Source: Kovacikia minuta CCNUW1
GTDB lineage: Bacteria; Cyanobacteriota; Cyanobacteriia; Leptolyngbyales; Leptolyngbyaceae
Length of the DNA stretch: 64,000 nucleotides
Assembly (NCBI RefSeq): GCF_020091585.1
Contig: NZ_CP083582.1
Span: 1,922,001-1,986,000, forward strand
Reading direction: 5' to 3'
The notes beneath the pieces were generated by a model, which searched no databases, was not told the DNA's origin, and saw only the letters and a list, made by a program, of their open reading frames with translations. A program made the translations under genes and the position numbers. This document shows positions 27,833 through 38,053 of the stretch, piece after piece (within the stretch, counting starts at the first letter, position 1; each line of letters begins with the position of its first letter).

Positions 27833-29015
27833 ATGTCTTACGAAACCCTGAAAATCTCTACGCCTCATCCTGTTCTTTCCTGGGCAAACCATGAATTGGG
27901 TGGGGACGAACTCAAAATGGCTAAAAACGTTGCTTCCTTGCCCTTTGTGTTTAAGCATGTGGCGTTAATGCCTGATGTCCACCTGGGTAAGGGAGCGCTG
28001 GTTGGTTCTGTTGTTGCCACCAAAGATGCCATTATTCCCGCCGCCGTTGGGGTAGACATTGGCTGCGGCATGTGTGCCATCAAAACCCCCTTTGTGGCAG
28101 ACCAACTGGAAGGTAAGCTGAAGCAAATCCGCCAGGACATTGAAGCCCTGATTCCGGTTGGCTTCAATGAAAATAAAACCGTGGAAAAGGATGTGTCCAA
28201 CTGGCAGGGTTGGCGTAACTTTAAAGACTTGCATACTGGCGTTCAACGGCTGGAAAGCAAAGCCATGAAGCAGATGGGATCTCTGGGGGGTGGCAACCAC
28301 TTCATTGAGGTCTGTCTGGATGCGAACAACCAGGTGTGGTTAATGCTGCATTCTGGCTCGCGCAACATTGGCAATATGCTGGCACAGAACCATATCAACA
28401 CGGGCAAAGAACTGGCAAGACTAGCGGGCAGACAAGTTACCCGATCCAGATCTGGCATACTTCGTCGCTGGAACCCCCGAATTTGCCGCCTACTGGCGTG
28501 ACCTTCAGTGGGCACAGGACTATGCCCGCATGAACCGGGAAGTTATGATGGCTCGTTTCCAACGGGTGATTGAAAAGCACCTGGTAGGTGGGAAGCCAAC
28601 TAAGCCCCTGCTGTCTGTGAACTGCCACCATAACTATGCCGAGAAGGAAGTTCACTATGGCGAGGAAGTTTATGTTACCCGCAAGGGTGCAGTTCGTGCC
28701 CGTGAAACCGATTACGGCATCATTCCCGGTTCAATGGGGGCAAAGTCCTACATTGTTAAAGGCAAGGGAAATTCGGAAAGCTACTGTTCTTGCAGCCACG
28801 GTGCTGGACGAGCGATGTCTCGGAATAAGGCAAAGAACGCTTTCACCCTGGATGACCTGATTAAGCAAACCCAGGGGGTAGAGTGCCGCAAGGATGAGGG
28901 AGTTTTGGACGAAATTCCCGCCGCCTATAAGTCGATCGACCAGGTGATGGCAAATCAGTCTGACCTGGTGGAGGTCGTGGCAACCCTGAAACAAGTGGTT
29001 TGTGTTAAGGGCTAG
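27833..29015 (+). CDS. rtcB: RtcB RNA ligase, frameshifted in the middle
   Basis: A 3'-phosphate/5'-OH RNA ligase used in RNA repair and tRNA healing. The N-terminal half (frame of 27833) has LMPDVHLGKGALVGSVV, AVGVDIGCGMCAIKT with the metal Cys, GSLGGGNHFIEV and MLHSGSRNIGN. That frame runs to 28501. Removing one C at 28440-28442 gives VTDPDLAYFVAGTPEFAAYW and joins the second half, which holds the guanylylated His in YCSCSHGAGRAMSRNKA. Total length would be about 393 residues, normal for the family. The TAG stop is the first complete codon inside an inverted-repeat element (29012-29065). Confidence 0.88.
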
Positions 29016-29065
29016 AACGTTGGTACAGAAACCGGGTTTCTCGAAATACTGTAGCGATGCTCTAG
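29012..29065. mobile_element. 54-bp deletion derivative of family A element, overlapping the rtcB stop
   Basis: Read on the minus strand it begins CTAGAGCATCGCTACAG, continues to a single AGAAACCGGGTTTCT palindrome and ends GTACCAACGTTCTAG. Compared with the 106-base copies, everything between the two internal palindromes is missing. Its outermost CTAG supplies the TAG stop of rtcB. Confidence 0.8.
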
Positions 29066-29176
29066 TGCACTAGGGCAGGAGGCAGAAAGAAATCGGCAGG
29101 CTTCTTTTTGCTTCTGCCCTCTGCCCTCTGCCTTAAATCAACAAACTTGTAGCTTCACCCAATATTCAACGGTGCG

Positions 29177-29914
29177 TTACGGCTGGATACTCCCTGTCGA
29201 TGAGTTGATGCTTGAACAAATCTGGGTTAGCGGTTCCTGAGCGAACTCCTTCAACTGAACGGATGTGAGTAAATTAGTCCAACTCGTTTGCAGGGAAGAA
29301 TCCTGAGGGTTGATGCAGCGCTGGTGTGCCAGGATAGCGATCGCATCCTGCCAGATACCTGCACCAGCGTAGAGAGTTGCCTGTTCTTTAGGGGAGGCAT
29401 TTTTCAACTGGGCTGCAAGGGATGAATCGGGCTTAATTCGCTGCACCACTCCCTCTACAAAGGGATTATTAGAGGGTTGGTTAGGATCACAGATAATGGA
29501 AAACTGCCAGTAAAAATCTTTATCGGATTCCAATACGGAGGCAGCCACTGCTTCAGGCACCCGGAAGCCAACAACTCCTCCCTCTCCTGTCAAATTCAGG
29601 GTGGATTGATAAAGCTTTTGGTCATTGGCATCAAGTAAAGCAAATTCTGCTGTACGGGCTTTTGTGGGGGGAACGTACCACAGGAAGGTGGGGGTGTTTG
29701 ATGTTGTGGCACTAAACCCATCCATTGGTGTTAATGGCATCAAACCCTTTTGTCCTTGCATACAGGTTCCGCGTGTTCCGGCTCCTTCCCGTCGTCCTGG
29801 TAAGCCACGCTTGGGCGGGTTGTAATTTTGAGCCATTGCCAGCAGAGGCATGCCAGCAATCACAAAACCAAGGAGCAACATTAGGGAGGCAGTAAGGGGT
29901 TTGAGTCGAAACAT
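29177..29914 (-). CDS. Secreted DUF928 protein
   Basis: A 245-residue exported protein. The signal peptide (TASLMLLLGFVIAGMPLLAM) is followed by PPKRGLPGRREGAGTRG, PTFLWYVPPTKARTAEFAL, FYWQFSIICDPNQPSNNPFV and ATLYAGAGIWQDAIAILA, all characteristic of the cyanobacterial DUF928 family. The function is unknown. DUF928 genes are often next to CHASE2 sensor genes, and here it follows a CHASE2 cyclase gene on the same strand, so a periplasmic sensing or regulatory partnership is likely. The 270-base gap between them holds heptamer repeats. Confidence 0.85.
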   Translation of the reverse strand: MFRLKPLTASLMLLLGFVIAGMPLLAMAQNYNPPKRGLPGRREGAGTRGTCMQGQKGLMPLTPMDGFSATTSNTPTFLWYVPPTKARTAEFALLDANDQKLYQSTLNLTGEGGVVGFRVPEAVAASVLESDKDFYWQFSIICDPNQPSNNPFVEGVVQRIKPDSSLAAQLKNASPKEQATLYAGAGIWQDAIAILAHQRCINPQDSSLQTSWTNLLTSVQLKEFAQEPLTQICSSINSSTGSIQP

Positions 29915-29940
29915 ATCAGTAGGGGTGTGGGGTGTGGGGC

Positions 29941-29980
29941 TAGGTGGTAGGTGGTAGGTGGTAGGTGGTAGGTGGTAGGG
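29941..29980. repeat. Heptamer array (TAGGTGG)n
   Basis: Five to six TAGGTGG units upstream of the DUF928 gene. The same unit, inverse strand, is at 30151-30193, with ACAGTGAAC-like repeats between them. Confidence 0.9.
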
Positions 29981-30150
29981 AAAGATAAAGGAGGTGTCAG
30001 GGGTTGCTTTGTTGGCGGGTTCGAATCTCTTAAATTTAGATTCAAGTCAGGGAGAGCGAAATCCGAAAAGTTGAGGCAGTAAACAGTGAACAGTGTGTCA
30101 GTGAACAGTGTGTCAGTGGACAGTGGGCAGTAAGCTGATGCCCAATGCCT

Positions 30151-30193
30151 GACACCTACCACCTACCACCTACCACCTACCACCTACCACCTA
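30151..30193. repeat. Heptamer array (CCACCTA)n reaching the cyclase stop codon
   Basis: Six CCACCTA units directly abut, and slightly overlap, the 3' end of the CHASE2 cyclase gene. Confidence 0.9.
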
Positions 30194-32252
30194 AATTTCT
30201 TCGATCGCTTCCGATACCTGAATGTTCCCGTCTATACACGGGGTTTGATTTTCTGAGCGATCGTCACTGGGGCGATCGATAGAAGTGGGAAAACAATTTG
30301 CCGCGTATCCCAACACTCGGTATACATCAACCATCTGCTGTTTACCCTTCAGCGCCAAAAGCCCCCAAGGTTCCACCTCGAATCGATCCTTTAAGTAAAT
30401 CAGGGTATCTTTTGCAATCAAAATCCGGCAGAGACTCATTTGGCGATCTTTTTCGTAGCTCTCCAGGCGGGCAGCAATGTTCACACTGTCTCCAATAACG
30501 CCATACTCCAGGCGATCTTTGCCACCCAAACTACCTGCTACGATAGGTCCGGTAAAGATGCCTACGCGCATTTCAGCAGTGGGGAGTCCGCGTCGCTGCC
30601 AGTCTTCGTTCAGGTGTTGTAACCGCTCCCCCATTGCCAGGGCGCATTCGATCGCCAATTGGGCATCCTGCGACACTTCAACCGGGGTAATGCGGTTAAT
30701 GGGTACACCAAAAACTGCCAGCATGCCATCCCCCGTGAATTTGTTGATGATTCCCTGTTTCGCAATGACTTCGTGGGTAATAGCGCTCAGATATTCGTTC
30801 GAGCCAATCCAACAAATCTTCTGGTGACATTTGTTCTGAGATAGTGCTGAAGTTTTTGATGTCCGTAAACATCATGGTGGCAACAAATCTCTTTCCAGGT
30901 AGTTTGCCAGACTTAAGCAGGCGATCGCGGCTGCGCCAAAGAGCGGTTGCGATCTGGGGTGAGGTATTTTGCCCCAACAGTTTCATCATCATGATTTGCT
31001 GCCGTTGTGCCTGCTGTGCCCGATAGGAAACCACAGCGGTTGCCGTCACAATGATTCCCATCGCTGGGGACGCAACGGGTACCCAACCCTGATGCAGGAA
31101 TAAGCTATAGCAGGTTGCCAGGAGCAAACTCATCGCAGCGATCGTTAACACAGCCAGCTTCACAGGATGCCGAACCACCCAGGCAAGGCTTCCCCCAACC
31201 AGCACCCAACCAGCAATCCACAACATCTCTTGCCAATCAGACCAATACCAAAGTAACGGCTGCTGATCCAGGGCAGCACTGAGAAGCTGGCTGACTACCT
31301 GAGCATGGACGACGACTCCTGGCATCGACCAGTCCCGGTGCCGTTCTCCAGCGCTGTAAGGGGTTAGGAAAACATCCTTGGCACTACGGGCAGTGGCACC
31401 TATCAGGACAATCTTATTTTTGATCCAGGTGGGATCTACCTCGCCGTTCAAAACTTGTCTCAGGCTGACCTGCCGTGCCAGGTCTCTGCGGGCGCGGTAG
31501 TTCAGTAATACCTGGTATCCGGCAGAATCGATGGTTTGGTATAACCCAGAACTCGATTCCAGGGGAATCAATTCTGCCTGTCCTAAACGCAAATAGTTGG
31601 GGTCGCGCAAGCCTGCTTCAGGGGTAATGCCCTGGGTCTGGAGATAGGCGATCGCTAATCGCAGGGAAAACGAGTAAAGCGTTGCCGTTTCCGTATCGGC
31701 AAAAAGCAACCCCCGGCGAATGACGCCATCTGCGTCCAGGGGAATGTCATTAAAGCCGACTCGGTCTTCCGGTACCCCTGGTGGTGGCGCAACGCCTAAA
31801 TCCTCTTCATCCGGTATTTTGGTTATCACCCTGACATTCGGCTGCCGCAATTGCTCAGCCAGTTGTTGCTTCCCTGGTTCCTGGGGCAAATCCCGGTAAA
31901 TATCAAGCCCAATGACATTCGGCTGATGTTGTTGCAGCTTTTGGAGTGCAGTTGCCACCGTCCGATCGGACAGGGGCCAGCGCTTCTGTGCCTTGATGTC
32001 GGCTTCCGTAATCGCAACGATCAGCAAGCGCGGGTCGGGGGGGGCATCAGCCCTTAGCCGCATCATCTGGTCATAGGCAGCCAATTCCAGGGGTTGTAAC
32101 CAGCCCAATTGACGCAGCCCCAACAGCCCTCCTGTAACAGCCAGGCTGGTGATGCCGATCGCCAACGGCACCAGAACCAGCTTTGGCAAACTTGCCAGAT
32201 GGAACCCGGTGCCCCGAATGTGAAGGAATTGTGCTTTAACAGGTGCTTTCAA
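30191..32252 (-). CDS. CHASE2-domain class III adenylate/guanylate cyclase, frameshifted
   Basis: A membrane sensor cyclase. An N-terminal span is followed by a periplasmic CHASE2 domain (about residues 55-330; RLLIVAITEADIKAQKRWPL, NVIGLDIYRDLP, KNKIVLIGATA), then three C-terminal spans and a cytosolic cyclase domain with the first metal Asp in MMFTDIKNFSTIS. The printed frame breaks after PEDLLDWL. Removing one base at 30799-30801 gives LNEYLSAITHEVIAKQGI, then NKFTGDGMLAVFG, which holds the second metal Asp, and continues to SLGGKDRLEYGVIGDSVNIA. It makes cAMP or cGMP; the specificity is not read here. It is upstream of the DUF928 gene. Confidence 0.87.
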
Positions 32253-32481
32253 GTTTTCACGACCAGTCTCAATTCTGGTTGATGAAGATATCCACAGTTG
32301 TTTAGCGATGCACCTGAATTAATCGTAAGGGTGAGTCGCCTTTCTCTATACTTCCGTTCTAGAAAGGTATACACACTCCCCACCAGCATATCCTGACAGA
32401 TGCTAAACTTTTGGGAAAACACGAGACCCAGAGTTTTTGCAAAACAGAGGGGCTAAATCCTGATTTTTTGGCAGGAGAAAA

Positions 32482-32521
32482 CCATTCTGTAGAGACAGTG
32501 ATAGGTGTCCCTACAGAATGG
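32482..32521. repeat. Hairpin CCATTCTGTAG / CTACAGAATGG
   Basis: Two 16-base arms, matching except for one base (A against C), flank an 8-base loop in the 700-base gap 32253-32955. The gap holds no gene that I can see. It might be a terminator or a small repeat element. Confidence 0.6.
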
Positions 32522-32609
32522 AGGTTGCAAGGTTGATTCAGTATGACTCCAAAAGATTAAGCTGGAACAATGATTTCCCTCATTTTTTGAAAACCTTCGG
32601 GTTCGGATG

Positions 32610-32639
32610 GGAGGGATCAGGCGATCGCCTGATCCCTCC
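32610..32639. repeat. 30-bp perfect palindrome with a HIP1 core
   Basis: GGAGGGATCAGGC - GATC - GCCTGATCCCTCC is perfectly self-complementary over 30 bases and is centred on GGCGATCGCC, the cyanobacterial HIP1 motif. It lacks a loop, so it would extrude as a cruciform rather than act as an ordinary terminator. Confidence 0.75.
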
Positions 32640-32955
32640 TACTTGAATGGGTTATTTGGCTATGATGATTTCTTTTTCAGATCTGGCTTAGGACGCTTCG
32701 ATCGCTTGCAGCGGTAGGCTCAGGAGCGATGCAAAGATTCCTGATTCCTACAGTAGGGAAAGCGGTATTGCACTGAGTGATGACCAGGAGCCAGGAATTT
32801 GAACAATCTATCCATCAGTTCCTATCCCTTTTCACAGATCTCTAATCAGGTTAAAGTAGGTTCAAGCCAATAATTGGTCAATTAAAAATCTTATCAGAAA
32901 ATATTAGCGTTGTCAGGATCAGGTTATTTCGACGGTAACGAGGAAACGAGAGGAC

Positions 32956-33363
32956 ATGGGTACCACGTTGCAATCTGATTCAGGATCAGTTACCCGTATT
33001 TTGCTGGTCGAAGACAACGATATTAATCGTCAGTTAATGACAGATTATTTAAAGTACTGCGGCTATGAAGTCTTTAGCGTTGCCAAGGGTGAATCCTTTG
33101 CTGCTGCAATGACTCAATTCCACCCGCATTTGGTCTTGTTAGATCTGAAACTGCCCGATATTGATGGCTATACCCTACTGCAACAGATTCAACAAACTCC
33201 AGATTGGTCAAAAATACCCGTGATTGTAGTTTCAGCCTTTGCATTTCAAGCTGATCAACAACGGGCGCTGAATTTAGGTGCTTGTCGGTACCTCGTCAAA
33301 CCCGTCAAACTACCCGAACTCATTAGAGCGATTTCTGAAGAGTTAAGCTATTTAGCCGTTTAA
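32956..33363 (+). CDS. Single-domain response regulator (receiver)
   Basis: A 135-residue CheY-like receiver without an output domain. The acidic pocket is LLVEDNDINR, the phospho-acceptor is Asp63 in LVLLDLKLPDIDGY, and the conserved Lys lies in YLVKPVKLPEL. The NDINRQLM start is typical of receivers that work with hybrid kinases. No kinase gene is adjacent. An IS has landed exactly at its stop codon: the TAA final A is the first base of the target duplication, so the protein is intact but its native 3' region is displaced. Confidence 0.88.
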   Translation: MGTTLQSDSGSVTRILLVEDNDINRQLMTDYLKYCGYEVFSVAKGESFAAAMTQFHPHLVLLDLKLPDIDGYTLLQQIQQTPDWSKIPVIVVSAFAFQADQQRALNLGACRYLVKPVKLPELIRAISEELSYLAV

Positions 33364-33367
33364 GATT

Positions 33368-34627
33368 CAGTAGATCACAAAATCATTTTGGGGTAGGTAA
33401 ATAGATAGCAGTGATGGGTGGAAAATGTCGTTCAACAGCCTGAGAGAGAAATTCCAACATGGTTTTAAGACCAAACAACTCACGATGAATGACTCGTCCC
33501 CCTCGCTGGGTCTGACTGACAAAGAACCACAACAAGTACACCCAGAGATTAACCAGGATAAACGCCAGTGCCACAAATAACAGGCGAACCACTGGATTCT
33601 TACTCGTGGTGCGAATGCGACACTGATTTTTAATTCTGTAGCTCGTTTCGATGCCAAAGCGCTCCCGATAATGCTGATGCAACTGATGGAGGTCAATAGT
33701 GACTCGATGCGCCACATAAAGCGCATATTGAATCCCATGCTTGCCCTTGAAGCCTTTGTAATAGGTGCACACCACTCGCATTTGACAAGTCACGGAACCA
33801 TAGTTGGCACTGCTGAGGGTGTAGCGTGTCGCATAGCTTTTGCGCCCGACGAGTAATGAGCGGGTGCCTCCGGTTTTACCGCGAATCACCGCAGGCATCA
33901 AAAACGGGATGTTGAGTGCTTTGAGCCAGCGAATCACCGGCACACTGTAAAAGCCTCGGTCGAGATACAACCGTTTGACTCGAATCTTCAGAGCAGAGAG
34001 CATTGCCAACAAATAAGTCACCGTTGCCACCAAGGTTTCCTGTCGATGCACCGCATGAATTCCGAGGGTGACTCGCTTGTTGCGGCAGATGACATAAACG
34101 GTGGCATAGGCAAAAAATGTGGTGGTTCCGGCTTTGGCTTGGGAGCGATAGATATAGGGTGCTGCTGCCTCAGTTCGGTTGCCATAGTAGGGAATCAAGT
34201 GCAGGTCAATCGCGATCCGATGTCGTCTTTTGCGAATCTTGGGTGGAATTCGGCTCTGCAATGCCCCATTGAGTTGTCCCTCCAAAGCGACCATGTCATC
34301 TAACTGGTCGAGATGATAGCGAATGCCATTGCCACTGGGAACTCCTTGTAGGCGTTGAGCGGTATGCTCGATGCTATCGTGACGACTGGCTGCCCGGAGC
34401 AAAATCTCAAATAGGCTTTCGGCACTACAACTACTATCTTCGGGTACTAAAGGCAGGTGCTCTAACAAGCACTCCAAGGCTGCTTCCAGGGTTGCTTCAT
34501 CACTCAAGGCAGGGGTGGAAGATAATGAGGAAGATGGGTAGGTCGTCATGGTTTGATTTCAATTGCTTTTAACCTTGACCCTACCCCTTTCCTATTCTCC
34601 TTGGCTAGAAAATTTTGTGATCTACTG
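33368..34627. mobile_element. Complete insertion sequence, ISH3/IS4-like, 1260 bp
   Basis: Terminal inverted repeats start CAGTAGATCACAAAAT at both ends. A 5-base target duplication, AGATT, is present at 33363-33367 and 34628-34632. It carries one transposase gene. The intact gene and clean duplication indicate a recent insertion. Confidence 0.9.
33383..34549 (-). CDS. DDE transposase, ISH3/IS4-like
   Basis: A full-length 388-residue transposase. The DDE residues are visible: Asp in AIDLHLIPYYGNR, Asp in RLYLDRGFYSVP, and Glu in YRERFGIETSYRIKNQ with the YREK-type signature. The N-terminal third holds a helical region (SRHDSIEHTAQRLQGVPSGN). A hydrophobic segment near the C-terminus (LLFVALAFILVNLWVYLLWF) is normal for this group. 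The family name is from memory of this domain pattern; IS4-superfamily membership is firm. Confidence 0.88.
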   Translation of the reverse strand: MTTYPSSSLSSTPALSDEATLEAALECLLEHLPLVPEDSSCSAESLFEILLRAASRHDSIEHTAQRLQGVPSGNGIRYHLDQLDDMVALEGQLNGALQSRIPPKIRKRRHRIAIDLHLIPYYGNRTEAAAPYIYRSQAKAGTTTFFAYATVYVICRNKRVTLGIHAVHRQETLVATVTYLLAMLSALKIRVKRLYLDRGFYSVPVIRWLKALNIPFLMPAVIRGKTGGTRSLLVGRKSYATRYTLSSANYGSVTCQMRVVCTYYKGFKGKHGIQYALYVAHRVTIDLHQLHQHYRERFGIETSYRIKNQCRIRTTSKNPVVRLLFVALAFILVNLWVYLLWFFVSQTQRGGRVIHRELFGLKTMLEFLSQAVERHFPPITAIYLPTPK

Positions 34628-34673
34628 AGATTAGCAATGGTCTTTTGTAAGCGGACTGCACCCTGGGATCGAG

Positions 34674-34865
34674 TTACTCTGGCAACTGATTATCTCTCTG
34701 TTCAGCCACAAAGGTTTCAACCAGTTGGCTCAGTTCCTGGACTGACTGACCTGCCTGGGCAATTCGGGTTTCCAGTTCCGAAACCAGCAGTGCTGCCGTT
34801 TGGAGTTGGGTCAGAGTTTGTTCAACGATATCTCGGGTTTGGGATTCCAACGCTTCAAGGTTCAT
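34674..34865 (-). CDS. Small conserved coiled-coil protein
   Basis: A 63-residue protein starting MNLEALESQTRDIVEQTLTQ, nearly all helical with heptad-like spacing (VSELETRIAQAGQSVQELSQ). ATG 34865 is chosen over an upstream in-frame start at 34940, because the leader (KPGIALSVINGML) looks non-coding. I recognise it only as a type of small cyanobacterial hypothetical protein. It is divergent from uvrC, and the IS at 33368-34627 ends 47 bases past its stop. Confidence 0.6.
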   Translation of the reverse strand: MNLEALESQTRDIVEQTLTQLQTAALLVSELETRIAQAGQSVQELSQLVETFVAEQRDNQLPE

Positions 34866-35002
34866 GGATTTGCGTATGCAGTGTCTATTTAGATACACTA
34901 GCATGCCGTTGATTACGGATAGGGCTATTCCTGGTTTCATGGAAGTGTCTATAGATTCGTTTAAAATTGAGATGAAGCTCCTTTAATACCGAGATCTGCT
35001 TT

Positions 35003-36970
35003 GTGACATCTGCCAAGATTTTGCCACTGGTTCAAGACTCAGAACGCCTGGAGAGCCGTTTGAAGGAAATTCCGGCAGAACCCGGTGTTTATTACATGCG
35101 AGACGCGAATGATCAAATTCTTTACATCGGCAAGTCAAAGAAGCTGCGATCGCGGGTTCGCTCCTACTTTCGGGATAATCATTACCACAGTCCCCGAATT
35201 GCCTTAATGGTGAAGCTGGTAACGGAGATTGAATTCATCGTTACCGATACCGAAGCGGAAGCCCTGGCATTGGAAGCGAATCTGGTTAAGCAGCACCAAC
35301 CCCACTTCAATGTGTTGCTCAAGGATGACAAGAAGTATCCCTGGCTTTGCATTACCTGGTCAGAGCCGTATCCCCGCATCTTTATTACCCGTAAACGAAA
35401 TCTGGGTAAGGGAAAGGATCGATTCTACGGTCCTTATGTAGATGTGGGTCTGCTGCGGCGTACCCTGCATCTGGTTAAGCGCATCTTTCCCCTGCGTCAG
35501 CGTCCCCAACCGTTGTTTAAAGACCGTCCTTGCCTGAACTACGACATTGGGCGTTGTCCAGGAGTTTGTCAGGCGTTAATTAGTTCTGAGGAATATCACA
35601 AGACGGTGCAAAAGGTGGCAATGGTGTTTCAGGGACGCACCAGGGAACTGGAGGATATTCTGATGCAGCAGATGCAACAGGCAGCAGCAGCGCTCAACTT
35701 TGAACTGGCTGCCCGAATTCGGGATCAGATTGCGGGCATTAAGACGATCGCCGCTGACCAGAAGGTGTCGTTGTCGGATGATACGGTTTCGCGGGATGCG
35801 ATCGCCCTGGCTGCCGATGAACAGCATGCCTGTGTCCAACTGTTCCAGATTCGGGCGGGGCGGCTGGTGGGGCGGTTGGGGTTTGTTGCCGATGCCCAAT
35901 CGGGTGAGCCAGGAGCTATCCTGCAACGAGTGTTAGAGGAACACTACCAGACGGTTGACCCGGTGGAAATTCCCACTGAAATTTTGGTGCAGCATGAGTT
36001 GCCGGAAGCCGAAATTCTGGCGGAGTTTTTGACTCAGGTCAAGGGACGAAAGGTGACGATCGTCGCCCCACAACGGCAGATTAAAGCCGACCTGATCGAG
36101 ATGGTGGAGCGGAATGCGGAATACGAACTCGCTCGCAATCAGCGGTTTGCTGATCGCAATAATCAAGCCATGCAAGACCTGGCAGAACTGCTCGACTTGC
36201 CCGACCTGCCCCATCGCATCGAAGGTTACGATATTTCCCATGTCCAGGGATCGGATGCGGTTGCCTCTCAAGTGGTGTTTGTGGATGGAATGCCTGCAAA
36301 ACAGCACTACCGCCATTACAAGATCAAGAATCCCACAGTAACCTCCGGCCACTCGGATGACTTTGCCAGTATGGCGGAAGTCATCAGCCGTCGTTTTCGT
36401 AAGTATGCGGCGAAGAAGGAACGGGGGGAACAATTGCGGGATGAAGACAGTTCGGTGCTCGATCGCTACGTCACTGCCACTTCCGATTTTCCCGACCTGA
36501 TTATGATTGATGGCGGTAAGGGGCAACTTTCTGCTGTCGTGAATGTGTTGCGCGAAATGAATCTGCTGGAGGATGTGCGGGTGGTGAGCCTTGCCAAGCA
36601 ACGGGAAGAAATCTTTTTGCCAGGAGAATCTTTGCCCGTTTGCAGCGATGCGGAACAACCAGGGGTTCAACTTCTGCGGCGATTGCGGGATGAGGCACAC
36701 CGCTTTGCCGTAACGTTTCACCGTCAACAGCGGAGTGATCGCATGCGGCGATCGCGGTTGGATGAAATCCCCGGTTTGGGTCAACACCGCCAGAAACAAT
36801 TGCTGGCGACTTTCCGGTCGATCGACTACGTGCGCGAAGCCACCCCTGCCCAGATTGCTCAAGTACCAGGAATCGGTCCTCGGCTGGCGCAACAAATTTA
36901 CGACTACTTCCATCCCAATCAGGAAAAAGGAGAATCAGAAAACCCTGTTCCAGTTGAGAGTGACGCTTAG
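35003..36970 (+). CDS. uvrC: Excinuclease ABC subunit C
   Basis: A 655-residue nucleotide-excision-repair nuclease that makes the 3' and 5' cuts around a lesion marked by UvrA/UvrB. The GIY-YIG domain is at 20-100 ([20 protein letters not shown]), and a Cys cluster follows ([15 protein letters not shown]). The UVR motif is at about 230-250 ([16 protein letters not shown]). The RNase-H-like 5' nuclease has [32 protein letters not shown] and an HRQQRSDRM end. A double helix-hairpin-helix closes it ([28 protein letters not shown]). It starts at GTG 35003 and is not in an operon. Confidence 0.95.
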   Translation: MTSAKILPLVQDSERLESRLKEIPAEPGVYYMRDANDQILYIGKSKKLRSRVRSYFRDNHYHSPRIALMVKLVTEIEFIVTDTEAEALALEANLVKQHQPHFNVLLKDDKKYPWLCITWSEPYPRIFITRKRNLGKGKDRFYGPYVDVGLLRRTLHLVKRIFPLRQRPQPLFKDRPCLNYDIGRCPGVCQALISSEEYHKTVQKVAMVFQGRTRELEDILMQQMQQAAAALNFELAARIRDQIAGIKTIAADQKVSLSDDTVSRDAIALAADEQHACVQLFQIRAGRLVGRLGFVADAQSGEPGAILQRVLEEHYQTVDPVEIPTEILVQHELPEAEILAEFLTQVKGRKVTIVAPQRQIKADLIEMVERNAEYELARNQRFADRNNQAMQDLAELLDLPDLPHRIEGYDISHVQGSDAVASQVVFVDGMPAKQHYRHYKIKNPTVTSGHSDDFASMAEVISRRFRKYAAKKERGEQLRDEDSSVLDRYVTATSDFPDLIMIDGGKGQLSAVVNVLREMNLLEDVRVVSLAKQREEIFLPGESLPVCSDAEQPGVQLLRRLRDEAHRFAVTFHRQQRSDRMRRSRLDEIPGLGQHRQKQLLATFRSIDYVREATPAQIAQVPGIGPRLAQQIYDYFHPNQEKGESENPVPVESDA

Positions 36971-37066
36971 AAAGCAGGGATCTCAGATTCCAAGTTGAAC
37001 TGACATCTCCTCAATCAATTCCTTATGACATCGGGAAATGATGAAAAATCATCATCGGTGCATGAG

Positions 37067-37348
37067 TCATTCTATGGCTTCAAAAGCTTTTAACATCATG
37101 CCCTCACCACCCCAAGCTCGTCTAACATCATTAGGGTCAAGGATTCGAAAATTTCCGAATACTGAATTCTTCTGCAACCGCCACCCTTTCACATTCGCTA
37201 TATCAGTCCAGAAAATGTGACCACCCATTGTTGGCGTTGGGATATTTGGCATTGAACCCAACTGTTCAAGAATACGACCAATCACTTCGGGATCTTGTGC
37301 TAGTTGCGTCAATACTCTAATTGCTAGATACTCTGGAATGCCAACCAT
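37067..37348 (-). CDS. Conserved hypothetical protein, 93 residues
   Basis: A soluble 93-residue protein. An N-terminal helical segment (LAIRVLTQLAQDPEVIGRIL) is followed by MGGHIFWTDIANVKGWRLQK and NSVFGNFRILDPNDVRRAWG, which look like a folded, conserved core resembling small cyanobacterial hypotheticals I have seen. No catalytic motif is recognisable. It lies upstream of the nuclease-like gene on the same strand side but is separated by about 80 bases. It may be an immunity-like or accessory protein; nothing shows this directly. Confidence 0.55.
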   Translation of the reverse strand: MVGIPEYLAIRVLTQLAQDPEVIGRILEQLGSMPNIPTPTMGGHIFWTDIANVKGWRLQKNSVFGNFRILDPNDVRRAWGGEGMMLKAFEAIE

Positions 37349-37425
37349 AACGTCACTTCAGCTACTTGATAAACGTCAATTTCAGAGTACCCAAGTGTTT
37401 TAGGTTCACCACGCTTTCCAAAAGC

Positions 37426-37989
37426 TTAGACAATCAGTTGAGCCAAGTGCTTGAGAATCTGCAAAATTTCGTGCAGTTTGTTGTGGCGGGCAATGAATAG
37501 CGAGAAAGGTTCGGAAAAATCGTACTGAGGCGGATTCTGGCTCAACAATTTGATGAACATAAATAAATCGCCATCGGTTGCCATGCCATAGACCGGGCGA
37601 TCGGGATGGGGATTTGCCATCATGTAAGTGAGTGCCTGAGGAATTGCAGCTGAGAAGGTGATCGATCGCTTCGACTCCACCATCGGCACCCAAAGATCTT
37701 GCTGAACCACAAGGGTATCAATTCTCCCTCGCAACACCTCATCCTGGTCTTCAACTGTGATCTCTACAGGTGGTTCTGTCGTAATGAAAAACGGTTCATC
37801 GTAAAAGCCTGCCAGTTCCAGCAATGGAAAAACCAACAGGAGCTTGACCGTTCCTTCCGATAATTCACCCTGTTCTCGATGGCGCAAATAGCGCTGGTGG
37901 TACTTATCCAGCGTCGCCTTCTCAGCTTCGGTTAAGTCTGGCAAATCCTGTCGCCACTCGGTAAAGAATTGATCATCCTCTGCCTGCAC
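37426..37989 (-). CDS. Type I restriction HsdR N-terminal-like nuclease domain protein; 5' end against an IS
   Basis: A 187-residue protein like the stand-alone restriction-endonuclease-type proteins common in cyanobacteria: DDQFFTEWRQDLPDLTEAEK, then EGTVKLLLVFPLLELAGFYD, and a PD-(D/E)xK-like core with GRIDTLVVQQDLWVPMVESK. Family members carry 20-30 more residues at the N-terminus. That reading continues upstream (ISIGQLKQRFPLV) in frame without an ATG until the IS border at 38053. GTG 37989 is therefore only the longest conventional start. The IS has probably removed or replaced the original start and promoter. The function of this group is not established. Confidence 0.65.
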   Translation of the reverse strand: MQAEDDQFFTEWRQDLPDLTEAEKATLDKYHQRYLRHREQGELSEGTVKLLLVFPLLELAGFYDEPFFITTEPPVEITVEDQDEVLRGRIDTLVVQQDLWVPMVESKRSITFSAAIPQALTYMMANPHPDRPVYGMATDGDLFMFIKLLSQNPPQYDFSEPFSLFIARHNKLHEILQILKHLAQLIV

Positions 37990-38053
37990 CAGCGGAAAGC
38001 GTTGCTTGAGTTGCCCTATGCTGATAACTTGCTTAGAAATCGACAGAAATATT

